A stretch of DNA of 64,000 nt from Pseudomonas sp. JAI120. Its GTDB lineage: Bacteria; Pseudomonadota; Gammaproteobacteria; Pseudomonadales; Pseudomonadaceae. The stretch is from positions 2,223,378 through 2,287,377 of the forward strand of contig NZ_JACHCZ010000001.1 of NCBI RefSeq assembly GCF_014207255.1, read 5' to 3'. Position 1 is the first letter of the stretch; each line of letters begins with the position of its first letter. Below are positions 1 to 7,906 of the stretch, piece after piece. The position numbers and the translations under genes were made by a program. The notes below the pieces were generated by a model, which saw only the letters and a list, made by a program, of their open reading frames with translations, made no database searches and was not told the origin of the DNA.

Positions 1-173
1 CGCACATACCGGAATTGCGCGTCAGCCTGAGCATCGGTTTGGCGGATTTCCAGCCGCGCTACACAGACGCAGCCATGTGGCTGAACGCGGCGGACCGGGC
101 ACTCTATGCCGCCAAGGACACCGGGCGTAATCGGGTGAGTGTCAGTGAAGACCGGATCGCCTGTTCCGCCTGA
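1..173 (+). CDS. Diguanylate cyclase, C-terminal end of GGDEF domain (partial)
   Basis: The open frame from base 3 reads into the window and stops at TGA 171-173. The visible 56 residues have the layout of the end of a GGDEF domain: a strand ending in SLSIGLADF, then a helix with ADRALYAAKDTGRNRV, the conserved tail in which the A-D-x-A-L-Y-x-A-K segment packs against the c-di-GMP-forming fold. The GG(D/E)EF signature, any sensor domain and the start lie outside the window, so activity cannot be judged. It would make c-di-GMP from two GTP if intact. The next gene, a BdlA-like dispersal receptor, belongs to the same c-di-GMP/biofilm theme, but 260 bases separate them and no operon is implied. 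Confidence 0.85.
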   Translation, partial: HIPELRVSLSIGLADFQPRYTDAAMWLNAADRALYAAKDTGRNRVSVSEDRIACSA

Positions 174-345
174 CGTAGTCCTACAACTCCTCGTCTGAAT
201 CTTCCGTCCAACACCATAGGCGATAGCATAATGCCTCCATTCGTCGCCTACCCAAAAATGGTCCTGCCCCTTGGGCGAACTTCTTGTCAGGCTGATCACT
301 CTTAACCCGTTGTTCCACCCCGCTGTCAGCACAAGGAGGCTGACA

Positions 346-456
346 ATGAGCACGTCAACCGTAAGGCGAATGCCTTACGGGGGCAGGCGCATACACATGG
401 ATACTCCCCGACGCATGCTTGCCCGAGCCCCCGAACATGCTATTCAACACCCATAA
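346..456 (+). CDS. Possible 36-aa leader ORF ahead of bdlA-like gene
   Basis: An ATG at 346 follows a textbook ribosome binding site (AAGGAGG, 333-339, six bases before the ATG). The frame runs 36 codons to a stop at 454-456, inside the first codons of the chemoreceptor gene that starts at 437. The receptor itself has no recognisable Shine-Dalgarno, so reading of this short frame could deliver ribosomes to it (translational coupling). A perfect hairpin lies within the leader frame (361-378). The AAGGAGG box sits in a CACAAGGAGG context that resembles an RsmA/CsrA target, which is inference only. The peptide is basic and resembles nothing I know. Confidence 0.35.
   Translation: MSTSTVRRMPYGGRRIHMDTPRRMLARAPEHAIQHP
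361..378 (+). promoter_or_regulatory. Perfect 7-bp hairpin in bdlA-like leader
   Basis: GTAAGGC, a GAAT loop and GCCTTAC form an exact 7-bp stem 13 bases after the leader ATG and about 60 bases before the receptor ATG. There is no T tract, so it is not an intrinsic terminator. It could pause ribosomes or shape access to the receptor start. Confidence 0.4.
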
Positions 457-1756
457 AAAAACCATCAATCACCTGCAACACACCGTGGCTCACCAAGCCA
501 GCCTGCTGGACGCGATCGAACGCTCCATGGCAGTGATCGAATTTGATCCGCAAGGCCTCGTGCTACGGGCCAATGACAACTTCCTCAACACCCTGGGCTA
601 CCGCGCCGAGCAGATCGAAGGCCAATCCCACCGGATGTTCTGCACGCCCGCCTTCGCCCGTAGCGCCGAGTACAGCCAACTGTGGTCCAACCTGCAAAAC
701 GGCCAGTTCCAGTCCGGCACCTTTGAACGGGTGGCCAGCAACGGCCAGTCGGTGTGGCTGGAAGCCAGCTACACCCCGGTGCGTGACGACACGGGCCGTG
801 TGGTCAAAGTGGTGAAGTACGCCCTGGACGTCACCCCGCGCCTGCAGGCTGAAAGCGAGGCCAACGCCAAGTTGGAAGCCATTGGCCGGGCAATGGCCGT
901 CATCGAGTTCAACCTCGACGGCACGATCATCACCGCCAACGCCAACTTCCTGCAGCGCATGGGCTACAGCCTGGCGCAGATCCAGGGCCAGCATCACCGC
1001 CTGTTCTGCACAGCAGAGACCGCAGCGAGCTCAGCCTACGGTGACTTCTGGCGGCGCCTGAACCAGGGCGAATTGTTCAGCGGCCAGTTCGAACGCGTGG
1101 GTAAAAACGGCCAGCCCGTGTGGCTCGAAGCCAGCTACAACCCGGTGTACGACGCCAGCGGGCGCCTGTGCAAAGTGGTGAAGTTCGCCTCGGACATCAC
1201 CGCGCGCGTGCAACAACATGCTGCAGACGCACAAAGCGCCGCCCAGGCCTATCACCTGTCCCTGCATACCCAGGACATGGCGGAAAAAGGCGCCGACGTG
1301 ATCCAGAAAACAGCCAGCGGCATGCGTGAAATCTCCTCGGACATCGACAACTCCTCGCAACTGATCGCCAAGCTGGGCGAGCGTTCGCAACAGATCAGCA
1401 CCATCGTCAACACCATTCGCGGCATTGCCGACCAGACCAACCTGCTGGCACTCAATGCCGCTATCGAAGCGGCGCGCGCGGGCGAACAAGGCCGTGGTTT
1501 TGCCGTGGTGGCCGATGAAGTGCGGCAGTTGGCGGCGCGCACCAGCGGTTCCACCACGGAGATTTCCAGCATGATCGCGGTGATCCAGGCTGAGACCCGC
1601 CACGCCATCGACAGCATGGACGCGACCCGCGACCGCGCTGCCCAGGGCGTGGAGCTGGCCAACCAGGCCGGTACAGTGATCCTGCAGATTCGCGAAGGCA
1701 CCAGCGAGGCGGTGCACGCGGTGAGTGCGTTTGCCAATGAGCGTGGCGCCCACTAA
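437..1756 (+). CDS. bdlA: BdlA-like soluble chemoreceptor (PAS-PAS-MCP)
   Basis: A 439-residue cytoplasmic receptor with no membrane segment. Two tandem PAS domains (about residues 22-135 and 145-258) are near copies of each other: each begins AMAVIEF or SMAVIEF and contains a W-LEASY-P-x-(D)-x-x-GR-V/L-x-KVVK(F/Y)A segment. A methyl-accepting signalling domain follows (about 270-439), with the hairpin tip [21 protein letters not shown] and [11 protein letters not shown]. This order and size match P. aeruginosa BdlA (417 aa), the receptor that lowers c-di-GMP and triggers biofilm dispersal; in that protein the PAS domains bind haem. The assignment is by architecture and similarity, so a paralogous energy-taxis receptor is possible. 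ATG 437 is the first in-frame ATG; a TTG at 419 is an alternative. It has no clear ribosome binding site of its own (see the leader at 346). Confidence 0.8.
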   Translation: MLFNTHKKTINHLQHTVAHQASLLDAIERSMAVIEFDPQGLVLRANDNFLNTLGYRAEQIEGQSHRMFCTPAFARSAEYSQLWSNLQNGQFQSGTFERVASNGQSVWLEASYTPVRDDTGRVVKVVKYALDVTPRLQAESEANAKLEAIGRAMAVIEFNLDGTIITANANFLQRMGYSLAQIQGQHHRLFCTAETAASSAYGDFWRRLNQGELFSGQFERVGKNGQPVWLEASYNPVYDASGRLCKVVKFASDITARVQQHAADAQSAAQAYHLSLHTQDMAEKGADVIQKTASGMREISSDIDNSSQLIAKLGERSQQISTIVNTIRGIADQTNLLALNAAIEAARAGEQGRGFAVVADEVRQLAARTSGSTTEISSMIAVIQAETRHAIDSMDATRDRAAQGVELANQAGTVILQIREGTSEAVHAVSAFANERGAH

Positions 1757-1847
1757 CACTCAGTAGCCCCTCGGGTTATTCATGTGTAAGACAGGTCGCC
1801 AGGACTATAGTGATTCACTGTCTTAACGTTGATGACCCGAGCCCACC

Positions 1848-2369
1848 ATGACCCCCGACAAGCCCGAAACCGCCCCCGTCGATCACCTGCGCTTTCACCG
1901 GCGCCACGCCCACCTGGCGCCGACCTTTGGCAACGACACCTTTGCCCTCAAGGCCGAGGCCTTTGCGCGCTTCTTTGGTACACCGACCTTCCTCGGTGCG
2001 CAAACCGCGATCGTGATCTTGTGGGTGGTGCTGAACGTAACGGGCATCACCCACTTCGACGTGTACCCGTTCATCCTGCTCAACCTGGCCTTCAGCCTGC
2101 AATCAGCCTATGCCGCGCCGCTGATCCTGCTGGCGCAGACGCGCCAGGCGGCCCGCGACAAAGCCCAGTCCGACGCCGATGCGCAACACCGCGAAGCACT
2201 GGCCATCGCCAATACCGAACGCCAGGCCCAGGCCGCGCAAACCACCAAACAGCTGCTGGAATTGCTGGAGCAAAACACCCGGCTGACGGAAATGACCAAG
2301 CAACTGACCGAACACATCGAAACCTTGACGTGCGAAATGCATGAGCACTACGTAAGAAAACCCCAGTAA
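1848..2369 (+). CDS. DUF1003 family inner-membrane protein
   Basis: 173 residues. After a polar N-terminus (1-45) come two hydrophobic segments, about 50-66 (AQTAIVILWVVLNVTGI) and 72-98 (YPFILLNLAFSLQSAYAAPLIL). These carry the DUF1003 pattern F-D-x-Y-P-F-I-L-L-N-L. A long charged helix rich in Gln/Ala/Thr (100-165) follows and is very likely a coiled coil projecting into the cytoplasm. The family is widespread in bacteria with no settled biochemical role. It stands alone on the plus strand and converges on the LysR gene at 2400. The ribosome binding site is weak. Family assignment is confident; function unknown. Confidence 0.85.
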   Translation: MTPDKPETAPVDHLRFHRRHAHLAPTFGNDTFALKAEAFARFFGTPTFLGAQTAIVILWVVLNVTGITHFDVYPFILLNLAFSLQSAYAAPLILLAQTRQAARDKAQSDADAQHREALAIANTERQAQAAQTTKQLLELLEQNTRLTEMTKQLTEHIETLTCEMHEHYVRKPQ

Positions 2370-2399
2370 CTGTGCGTATCCATTGTCGGAGGGGCGATG

Positions 2400-3281
2400 T
2401 CAGGGTTTCATCCGCACATGCCGTCCCAACTCATCAAACAGCGTCACCACCGAGCGCAATGCCCGGCAATCGGGACGCGTCAGCAGCCATAACGCCGTGT
2501 CGTGCCCCGCCAATGCGGGACCCAGGGGTTGCAGGCCATCATCCAGCAGAAAATCCGGCAGCGCCGCCACGCCCAACCCAGCCCGCACCAGTTCGGTGAC
2601 CGACAACATGCTGTTGCAGCGATAACTGAGGCGTACACCGGGCAGGTGTTCGCGGCGCCAGGCCACCGTGGGGTGGTCGGGCAGGAAGTCGTCCGGCGCG
2701 ATCCAGGCCAGGTCCGCCAGCGAGCGTGCGGCGTGTTGATGGGCATACGAGGGGCTGGCACACACCTGATACGCAACGCCCCCCAGGCAACGGCCGACAA
2801 GGTGCTCCGGCGGTGCCGTGGTCAGGCGCAGGGCGATGTCGGCATCGCGGCGGCTGAGGTTGGCGAAATCATTGGAGGTGCTCAGTTCCAGGGTCAGCGC
2901 CGGGTAGTCCGGCATGAACTGCGCCAGCGCCGGCAGCAACAGCCCTTGCAGCACCGAGTCGGTACAGGTCAGGCGCACCGTGCCGCTGATCACCTCGCCG
3001 CCCTGCTCCACGCCGATGCGCGCCGCTTCCAGCGCTTGTTCAGCACGTTCGGCCTGCTGCGCGAGGTTGCTGGCGAGGCTGGTGGGCAGGTAGCCGGCGC
3101 GGCTTTTTTCAAACAACGTCTGGCCCAACGCGGCCTCCAGCCGTCGCACCGCGCGGAACACCGTGGACACATCTACCCGCAACAATGCCGCCGCCCGCGC
3201 CAGGGTGCCGCCACGCACCAGGGCGAGGATCAGCGACAGGTCGGAGTAATCGATTTGATAGTGCGTGGCTGCATTGAGCAT
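2400..3281 (-). CDS. LysR-family transcriptional regulator
   Basis: 293 residues from ATG 3281 (the frame is open further upstream, but that part is not LysR-like and would overlap the divergent promoter). The winged helix-turn-helix spans residues 8-65 (DLSLILALVRGGTLARAAALL, then VSTVFRAVRRLEAALG). A type-2 periplasmic-binding-like effector domain follows (about 90-290). It is transcribed away from the amidotransferase-like gene at 3362, only 80 bases apart, the usual place for a LysR regulator and its target. The spacer contains an AATATTGATTG / CCAATCTATAG pair that could be its operator. Effector unknown. Confidence 0.88.
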   Translation of the reverse strand: MLNAATHYQIDYSDLSLILALVRGGTLARAAALLRVDVSTVFRAVRRLEAALGQTLFEKSRAGYLPTSLASNLAQQAERAEQALEAARIGVEQGGEVISGTVRLTCTDSVLQGLLLPALAQFMPDYPALTLELSTSNDFANLSRRDADIALRLTTAPPEHLVGRCLGGVAYQVCASPSYAHQHAARSLADLAWIAPDDFLPDHPTVAWRREHLPGVRLSYRCNSMLSVTELVRAGLGVAALPDFLLDDGLQPLGPALAGHDTALWLLTRPDCRALRSVVTLFDELGRHVRMKP

Positions 3282-3361
3282 GTGGGCAAACGCCAATATT
3301 GATTGCGTGCGCGCCAATCTATAGTGCACGGCAGGACACCACAAGCCATGGGACGCACCCG

Positions 3362-4069
3362 ATGAAAGCCACCACCTTGCACCTCGCCCTGATCGGCGAT
3401 TACAACCCCGATGTCGTCGCACACCAGGCCATTCCCATCGCGCTGCAACGGGCCGGTGAAACCCTCGGTGTGCAGGTTCATCTGCAATGGCTCGACACCG
3501 ACACCCTCACGCCCACCACAGAACTGCACAGCTTCGACGGTTTCTGGTGCGTGCCTGCCAGCCCCTACCGCGACACCGACGGTGCATTGCGGGCGATACG
3601 TTTTGCCCGCGAACAGCGGCGACCTTTCCTCGGCACTTGCGGCGGTTTTCAACACGCGGTGCTGGAATACGCCCGCAACGTGCTGGGCTGGGCCGATGCC
3701 GAACATGGCGAACTGGCGCCAGGCGCTGAACGCGCAGTGATCACCCCCCTGAGCTGCGCCCTGGTAGACGCCAGCGACAGCCTGCGTTTGACGCCCTACA
3801 CGCGCATCGCCGAGGCCTACGGCCGCCTTGATATCGAGGAAGGCTATCGCTGCCGCTACGGCATAAACCCCGAATTCGCCGACGCACTGCTCGAGCGCGA
3901 GATGATTCCCAGCGGGCATGATGCGGCCGGCGATCTGCGCGCGGTGGAGTTGCTCGACCATCCGTTCTTCGTCGCCACGCTGTTCCAGCCTGAACGCGCG
4001 GCCCTCAAGGGCATCACGCCGCCCTTGGCGATTGCCCTGCTCAAGGCGTGCCAGGAGCAGTGCGCATGA
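3362..4069 (+). CDS. CTP synthase C-terminal-related class I amidotransferase-like protein
   Basis: 235 residues. It resembles the glutamine-amidotransferase half of CTP synthase without the synthase half, a group often labelled CTP synthase C-terminal region-related (seleno)protein. The nucleophile elbow is present as GTCGGFQ (about 99-105, Cys at 101). At the position where PyrG-type enzymes have FHPE the protein has LFQPE (about 211-215), so the usual catalytic His is Gln. Glutaminase activity is therefore doubtful. Some relatives carry selenocysteine at the elbow; here it is TGC (Cys). The stop overlaps the start of the ABM gene (ATGA, 4066-4069), so the two are co-translated. The LysR gene at 2400 is divergent and likely controls both. 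Real substrate unknown. Confidence 0.7.
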   Translation: MKATTLHLALIGDYNPDVVAHQAIPIALQRAGETLGVQVHLQWLDTDTLTPTTELHSFDGFWCVPASPYRDTDGALRAIRFAREQRRPFLGTCGGFQHAVLEYARNVLGWADAEHGELAPGAERAVITPLSCALVDASDSLRLTPYTRIAEAYGRLDIEEGYRCRYGINPEFADALLEREMIPSGHDAAGDLRAVELLDHPFFVATLFQPERAALKGITPPLAIALLKACQEQCA

Positions 4070-4389
4070 TCGCCACGACACCCGCCCCACCCTACTACGC
4101 AGTGATCTTCAGCTCATTGCGCACCGACGGCGATCAAGGCTACGGCCAGGCCGCCGCCCGCATGCTGGAGCTGGCTCGCGATCAACCGGGGTTTCTCGGG
4201 GTGGAATCGGCGCGGGAGGATGGCCTGGGGATTACCGTGTCGTATTGGCGCAGCGAGGCCGCGATCCTGGCCTGGAAGCAGCAGGCCGAGCATCGGGCGG
4301 TGCGTGAACAAGGACGCGCCACTTGGTACTCGGCGTTTCAGACACGGGTGTGCAAGGTGGAACGGGCCTACACATTCCAAGGCCAGTAA
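4066..4389 (+). CDS. Antibiotic biosynthesis monooxygenase (ABM) domain protein
   Basis: 107 residues, one ferredoxin-like ABM/dimeric alpha-beta barrel domain: YYAVIFSSLRT at the first strand, QPGFLGVESAREDGLGITVSYW in the middle, then W-x-x-x-(A)EHRAVREQGRATWY near the end. The pattern is that of the YqjZ/YczJ-like ABM proteins, small dimers that sometimes oxidise quinone-like or haem substrates without cofactor but more often have no known reaction. It overlaps the preceding amidotransferase-like gene by ATGA and shares its operon. The enzyme activity is not established. Confidence 0.8.
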   Translation: MIATTPAPPYYAVIFSSLRTDGDQGYGQAAARMLELARDQPGFLGVESAREDGLGITVSYWRSEAAILAWKQQAEHRAVREQGRATWYSAFQTRVCKVERAYTFQGQ

Positions 4390-4409
4390 CCGTCGTATCG
4401 CCTGGCTCT

Positions 4410-4433
4410 CTGTGGCGAGCGGGCTTGCCACAG
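4410..4433. repeat. Short REP-type hairpin (GTGGCGAGCGGGCTTGCCAC)
   Basis: CTGTGGC-GAGCGGGCTT-GCCACAG forms a 7-bp stem between the convergent ends of the ABM gene and the hypothetical gene at 4459. It is a minimal version of the repeat family seen at 10858, 23100, 32033 and 57611 and may act as a bidirectional transcription end. Confidence 0.75.
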
Positions 4434-4458
4434 AAAGCTCGCTTACCGCCTATGCCGT

Positions 4459-4782
4459 CTAGCTCACCAGACTGCGCAGCGCACTGATCTGTGGAATCTC
4501 CACCCGTTTCATATACACGCGCAGCGGTTCGCTGATGTTGATGCGGTCGTCGATATTTTGGTCGAGCAGCAACTGGATACGCTCGCGCGACAGGGTCATG
4601 GTCTGCTCGGGGGCCGGCAGCCAGACAAATTCAGCGGTGGGGATGATGCCGTCGTCGGCCACGTCCATGCCGAAGGAATCTTCGCTGAAACGCACGATGT
4701 ACTGGCCGGTCTTGCGGTTGAGGCCAACAAAACCGTGGAGTTGGTCGGCGGCCTGGCAGATAAGCTCGGAGGTGATGCGCAT
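4459..4782 (-). CDS. Conserved hypothetical protein, 107 aa
   Basis: A small, acidic, soluble protein with no signal peptide or membrane segment. Start chosen at ATG 4782 because GAGG lies seven bases before it. A longer open frame to 4917 exists, but its extra N-terminus is hydrophobic and lacks a ribosome binding site. The middle reads as beta strands (FVGLNRKTGQYIVRFSEDSFGMDV); the C-terminus has a helix beginning LSRERIQLLLDQN. I do not recognise a named domain. It lies alone between convergent and divergent neighbours. Confidence 0.7.
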   Translation of the reverse strand: MRITSELICQAADQLHGFVGLNRKTGQYIVRFSEDSFGMDVADDGIIPTAEFVWLPAPEQTMTLSRERIQLLLDQNIDDRINISEPLRVYMKRVEIPQISALRSLVS

Positions 4783-5014
4783 GGTAAACCTCACTGAAAA
4801 GTCCCACAGGGACTGGAAAGATGGTTTACACGCGTGGCGGAAAGTACCGTCCTCTAGCGGGACGGCTGCGAGCAAGAATACTGCAATGCCGCGCAAAAAA
4901 ACCGAGGAAATTGGCACATGCGCACGTTAATGTCGGTTTGGTGATGGCGCCTTTCGCAATCAATTGTTAAAAAGGAGGCCTTCTCAAAGCTACCTCCACG
5001 AAAGGACTTCGCAT

Positions 5015-6142
5015 ATGCCTGTCACGTTTTCCAAGAGCGCCCTGCTGCTCGCACTGGCCCTTGGCTTCGGCCAGGCACAGGCTGCCGAACCGATCAGCCC
5101 GGCTGAATTGGCGACAAACGAAGGCATTCCATACCCCGCCGTGATCGCTCACCGTGGCGCGTCCTACGACGCGCCGGAATCCACCGCCGCCGCCTACAAA
5201 GTCGCGCGCGACCTGGGTGCCGACTACCTGGAAATGGACCTGCAACGCAGCAAGGACGGCGTGCTGTTCGCCCTGCACGACAACAACCTGCAGCGCACCA
5301 CCGACGTGGCCACCAAGTTCCCCGAGCGCAAAGACGCCCCGGCCAACGAGTTCACCTGGAAAGAACTGCAAACCCTCGACGCCGGCAGCTGGTTCAACGC
5401 CGCCTACCCGGACCGCGCGCGTCCTGGCTTCGTCGGCCTGAAGATCCAGAGCCTGGACGACATCATCAAGATCGCCGAAGGCAACCCGCAGCACAAACCC
5501 GGCCTGTACATCGAAACCAAGGAGCCCAAGCAATTCCCAGGCATCGAAGTCGACCTGAAAAACAAGCTGCTGGATAAAGGCTGGTTGAGCTCCGCCGGCT
5601 CAAAGCTGGGCAAGAGCAACACCGGCGTCGGCCAGGGCAAGGGCCGTGTGGTGCTGCAGACGTTTGAAAAAGACAGCTTGAAAGAGCTGCAGAAAGAAAT
5701 GCCGAACACCCCGAAAATCCTGCTGTTGTGGGTTGGCCCGGGCAGCATCGAGCCGAAATCCACGCAGACCTTCGCCGAATCCGGCGAAACCACCAAGGCC
5801 GCCTACTACGCCAAGCAAGAGCCAAAAGACGCCGCAGAGTTCGAAAAGTGGGTCGACGAAGCCAAGAGCCTCGGCGCCATCGGTACCGGCCCATCGGCTG
5901 AGCTGACCGACCACGGCGACCAGAGCTATACCGACCTGGTGAAGCCTGAAATGAACAAGCTGACCCACGACAAGGGCCTGCTGGTGCACGTCTACACCGT
6001 GGATGAACCGGTCGACTTCGACAAAGTGATGAAAGCCGGCGTCGACGGCATCTTCACCAACCGCGCCGCCGAACTGCTGAAGTTCTACAAACGCTGGCCG
6101 TCGTCCAGCGTGCAAGACCTGCTGAACGACTACAAGTACTGA
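5015..6142 (+). CDS. glpQ: Glycerophosphodiester phosphodiesterase, periplasmic (GlpQ type)
   Basis: 375 residues. A signal peptide (about 1-23, cut after AQA) is followed by a GDPD TIM barrel. The catalytic signature is clear: HRGASYDAPESTAAAY (about 45-60), E-M-D-L-Q-R-S-K-D-G (the metal-binding E and D, about 77-86) and the second His in FALHDNNLQRTT. The enzyme hydrolyses glycerophosphodiesters from phospholipid turnover to glycerol-3-phosphate plus an alcohol. Start taken at ATG 5015 behind AAAGGA; an upstream ATG at 4964 would bury the signal peptide. No Pho box is seen immediately upstream. It stands as a single gene. Confidence 0.92.
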   Translation: MPVTFSKSALLLALALGFGQAQAAEPISPAELATNEGIPYPAVIAHRGASYDAPESTAAAYKVARDLGADYLEMDLQRSKDGVLFALHDNNLQRTTDVATKFPERKDAPANEFTWKELQTLDAGSWFNAAYPDRARPGFVGLKIQSLDDIIKIAEGNPQHKPGLYIETKEPKQFPGIEVDLKNKLLDKGWLSSAGSKLGKSNTGVGQGKGRVVLQTFEKDSLKELQKEMPNTPKILLLWVGPGSIEPKSTQTFAESGETTKAAYYAKQEPKDAAEFEKWVDEAKSLGAIGTGPSAELTDHGDQSYTDLVKPEMNKLTHDKGLLVHVYTVDEPVDFDKVMKAGVDGIFTNRAAELLKFYKRWPSSSVQDLLNDYKY

Positions 6143-6242
6143 GAGCGTCGCGCATTGGTGTCAGTGCGCCATTAAGGATGAGTTAAGTTGCGCCGGTTAA
6201 TCTGGCGCCACTTAAACAGCTCACCGAAGAAGGACGCACACT

Positions 6243-6551
6243 ATGAAAACCCTGACCACCCTGTTCGCTGCCACCGCCCTGACCCTGACCGCCGGCCTGG
6301 CCCAGGCTGATGTTCGCCCGGACCACATTGAAGGCCTGCTCAAGTCCGGTGCCGTGATGCCGTTCGACAAGCTCAACGCTGCCGCCGTGGCCAAACATGC
6401 CGGTGCCACGATCAACGACACCGAACTGGACCACAACAACAGTGGCGTGCTGGTCTACGAAGTTGAGCTGACCGACACCGCCGGCAAGAAGTTTGAAGTC
6501 AAGCTCGACGCCAAGACCGGCGCCGTACTGGAAGACAAACTCGACACCTGA
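6243..6551 (+). CDS. Periplasmic PepSY domain protein
   Basis: 102 residues: signal peptide 1-22 (cut after GLA-QA), then one PepSY domain. The domain ends in the family pattern Y-E-V-E-L-T-D, KKFEVKLDAKTGAVLEDK. Single-domain secreted PepSY proteins of this size are common in Pseudomonas; roles suggested for the domain are peptidase inhibition and binding at the cell surface, but none is proven for this one. It has an AGAAGGA site and ends at a strong intrinsic terminator, so it is a single-gene unit. Confidence 0.88.
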   Translation: MKTLTTLFAATALTLTAGLAQADVRPDHIEGLLKSGAVMPFDKLNAAAVAKHAGATINDTELDHNNSGVLVYEVELTDTAGKKFEVKLDAKTGAVLEDKLDT

Positions 6552-6568
6552 GTGACCCCCGTCACCTG

Positions 6569-6602
6569 AAACCGCGCCACCTCCGGGTGGCGCGGTTTTT
6601 TT
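6569..6602 (+). terminator. Intrinsic terminator after PepSY gene
   Basis: A 13-bp stem (AAACCGCGCCACC / GGTGGCGCGGTTT) with a TCCG loop, continuing into TTTTTTT. It lies 18 bases after the PepSY stop. Confidence 0.95.
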
Positions 6603-6733
6603 ATGCGCGCTCGCTAACCGCGCGTAGGAAAAAACACCATTCGGTGAATGAAATTACACCTTCACCACACAAGGTCGCTAAAATCCCAGGCTTCGACCTG
6701 AGCCTCTGGCTCACCACTTTGCGAGACTGCTGC

Positions 6734-7906
6734 ATGGGGCAAAAAGCCGCCGACATCGCCACTATTGGCCGAATCAGTGCCGTACACGCGATGCTCCAAG
6801 TCATCAGCGACATGACCGGCCTGCGCTTCGCCGCGGTGGCGCGAGTGACCGACGACACCTGGACCGCCTGTGCCGTGCTCGACCAACTGGACTTCGGCCT
6901 CGGCATCGGTGGCGAGTTGGACCTGACCACCACGATCTGCCACGAAATTCGCAGCTCACATGTGTCCGTGGTGATCGACAAGGCCAGCGAAGACCCGCTC
7001 TACCACGACCACCACACGCCGCGCCTGTATCACTTCGAAAGCTATATTTCGGTGCCGGTGTTCCGCACCGACGGGCGCTTTTTCGGCACGATCTGCGCCT
7101 TGGACCCCAACCCAGCCGTGCTGCGCAGCAGCACGATCCAGTCGACCATGGAGTCGTTCGCCCGCGTGCTGTCGTTGCAGATTGAAGCCGAAGAAGCCGC
7201 GCAACAAACCCAGGCACAATTGCAGGAAGAACGCGGCACCGCCGAACTGCGCGAGCAATTTATCGCCGTGCTCGGCCATGACCTGCGCAACCCGCTGTTT
7301 GCAATTAACGTCGCTGCCGAACGGCTGCTGCGCAAGCACGCGGACCCGGCCACCGACACCCTCGTGCGGCATATCCTCACCAGCGGCCGGCGCGCTGCGC
7401 AGTTGGTGGAAGACGTGCTGGATTTCGCCAGGGGCCGCATGGGCACCGGCATCCCGCTGAACATCGGCGATTGCCAGGGTTTGCAGGCGGCATTGCAGCA
7501 TGTGGTGTCGGAGGTGCAGAGCGTGCATCCGCAGCGGGTCATCCGCGCAGATATCGGCGACCTGCAAGGGGTGAGTGGTGACCGTGACCGCCTGGCGCAG
7601 TTGCTCTCCAATCTGGTCGCCAATGCCATCCACCATGGCAACCATGACGGCCCCGTGGAGGTGCATGCGCAGGTCGAGCAAGGCCGTTTCCATCTGTCGG
7701 TGAAAAACCCCGGGCAGATCAACGCCCAAGCCCTGCCCCGTCTGTTCGAGCCTTACTCACGCCCGGCGACGAACACGCCCCAGACCGGCCTGGGCCTGGG
7801 GCTGTATATCGTCAAGCAGATTGCCGAGGCCCATGGCGGTGAACTCAACGTGTCCACCAGCGCCGAGCACGGCACGGTGTTCACGTTCAGCCTGCCCACC
7901 GGCTGA
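6734..7906 (+). CDS. GAF-domain sensor histidine kinase
   Basis: 390 residues from ATG 6734; an in-frame GTG at 6644 would add 30 residues and cannot be excluded. The GAF domain (about 15-150) contains FESYISVPVFRTDGRFFGTICALDP, the classic GAF core. HisKA (about 180-245) has the H box in VLGHDLRNPL. HATPase_c (about 285-385) shows the N box LLSNLVANAIHHG and the G box GLGLGLYIVKQIAEAHGG. There are no membrane segments, so it senses a cytoplasmic signal. No response regulator is adjacent, so it is an orphan kinase here. It ends directly against the convergent chemoreceptor gene at 7907 with no spacer. Confidence 0.9.
   Translation: MGQKAADIATIGRISAVHAMLQVISDMTGLRFAAVARVTDDTWTACAVLDQLDFGLGIGGELDLTTTICHEIRSSHVSVVIDKASEDPLYHDHHTPRLYHFESYISVPVFRTDGRFFGTICALDPNPAVLRSSTIQSTMESFARVLSLQIEAEEAAQQTQAQLQEERGTAELREQFIAVLGHDLRNPLFAINVAAERLLRKHADPATDTLVRHILTSGRRAAQLVEDVLDFARGRMGTGIPLNIGDCQGLQAALQHVVSEVQSVHPQRVIRADIGDLQGVSGDRDRLAQLLSNLVANAIHHGNHDGPVEVHAQVEQGRFHLSVKNPGQINAQALPRLFEPYSRPATNTPQTGLGLGLYIVKQIAEAHGGELNVSTSAEHGTVFTFSLPTG

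Noticed and set aside
271..345. Upstream part of the 61-codon frame from 271
   Set aside because: No ribosome site at its first codon; the SD-led ATG at 346 is the more likely start if anything is translated.
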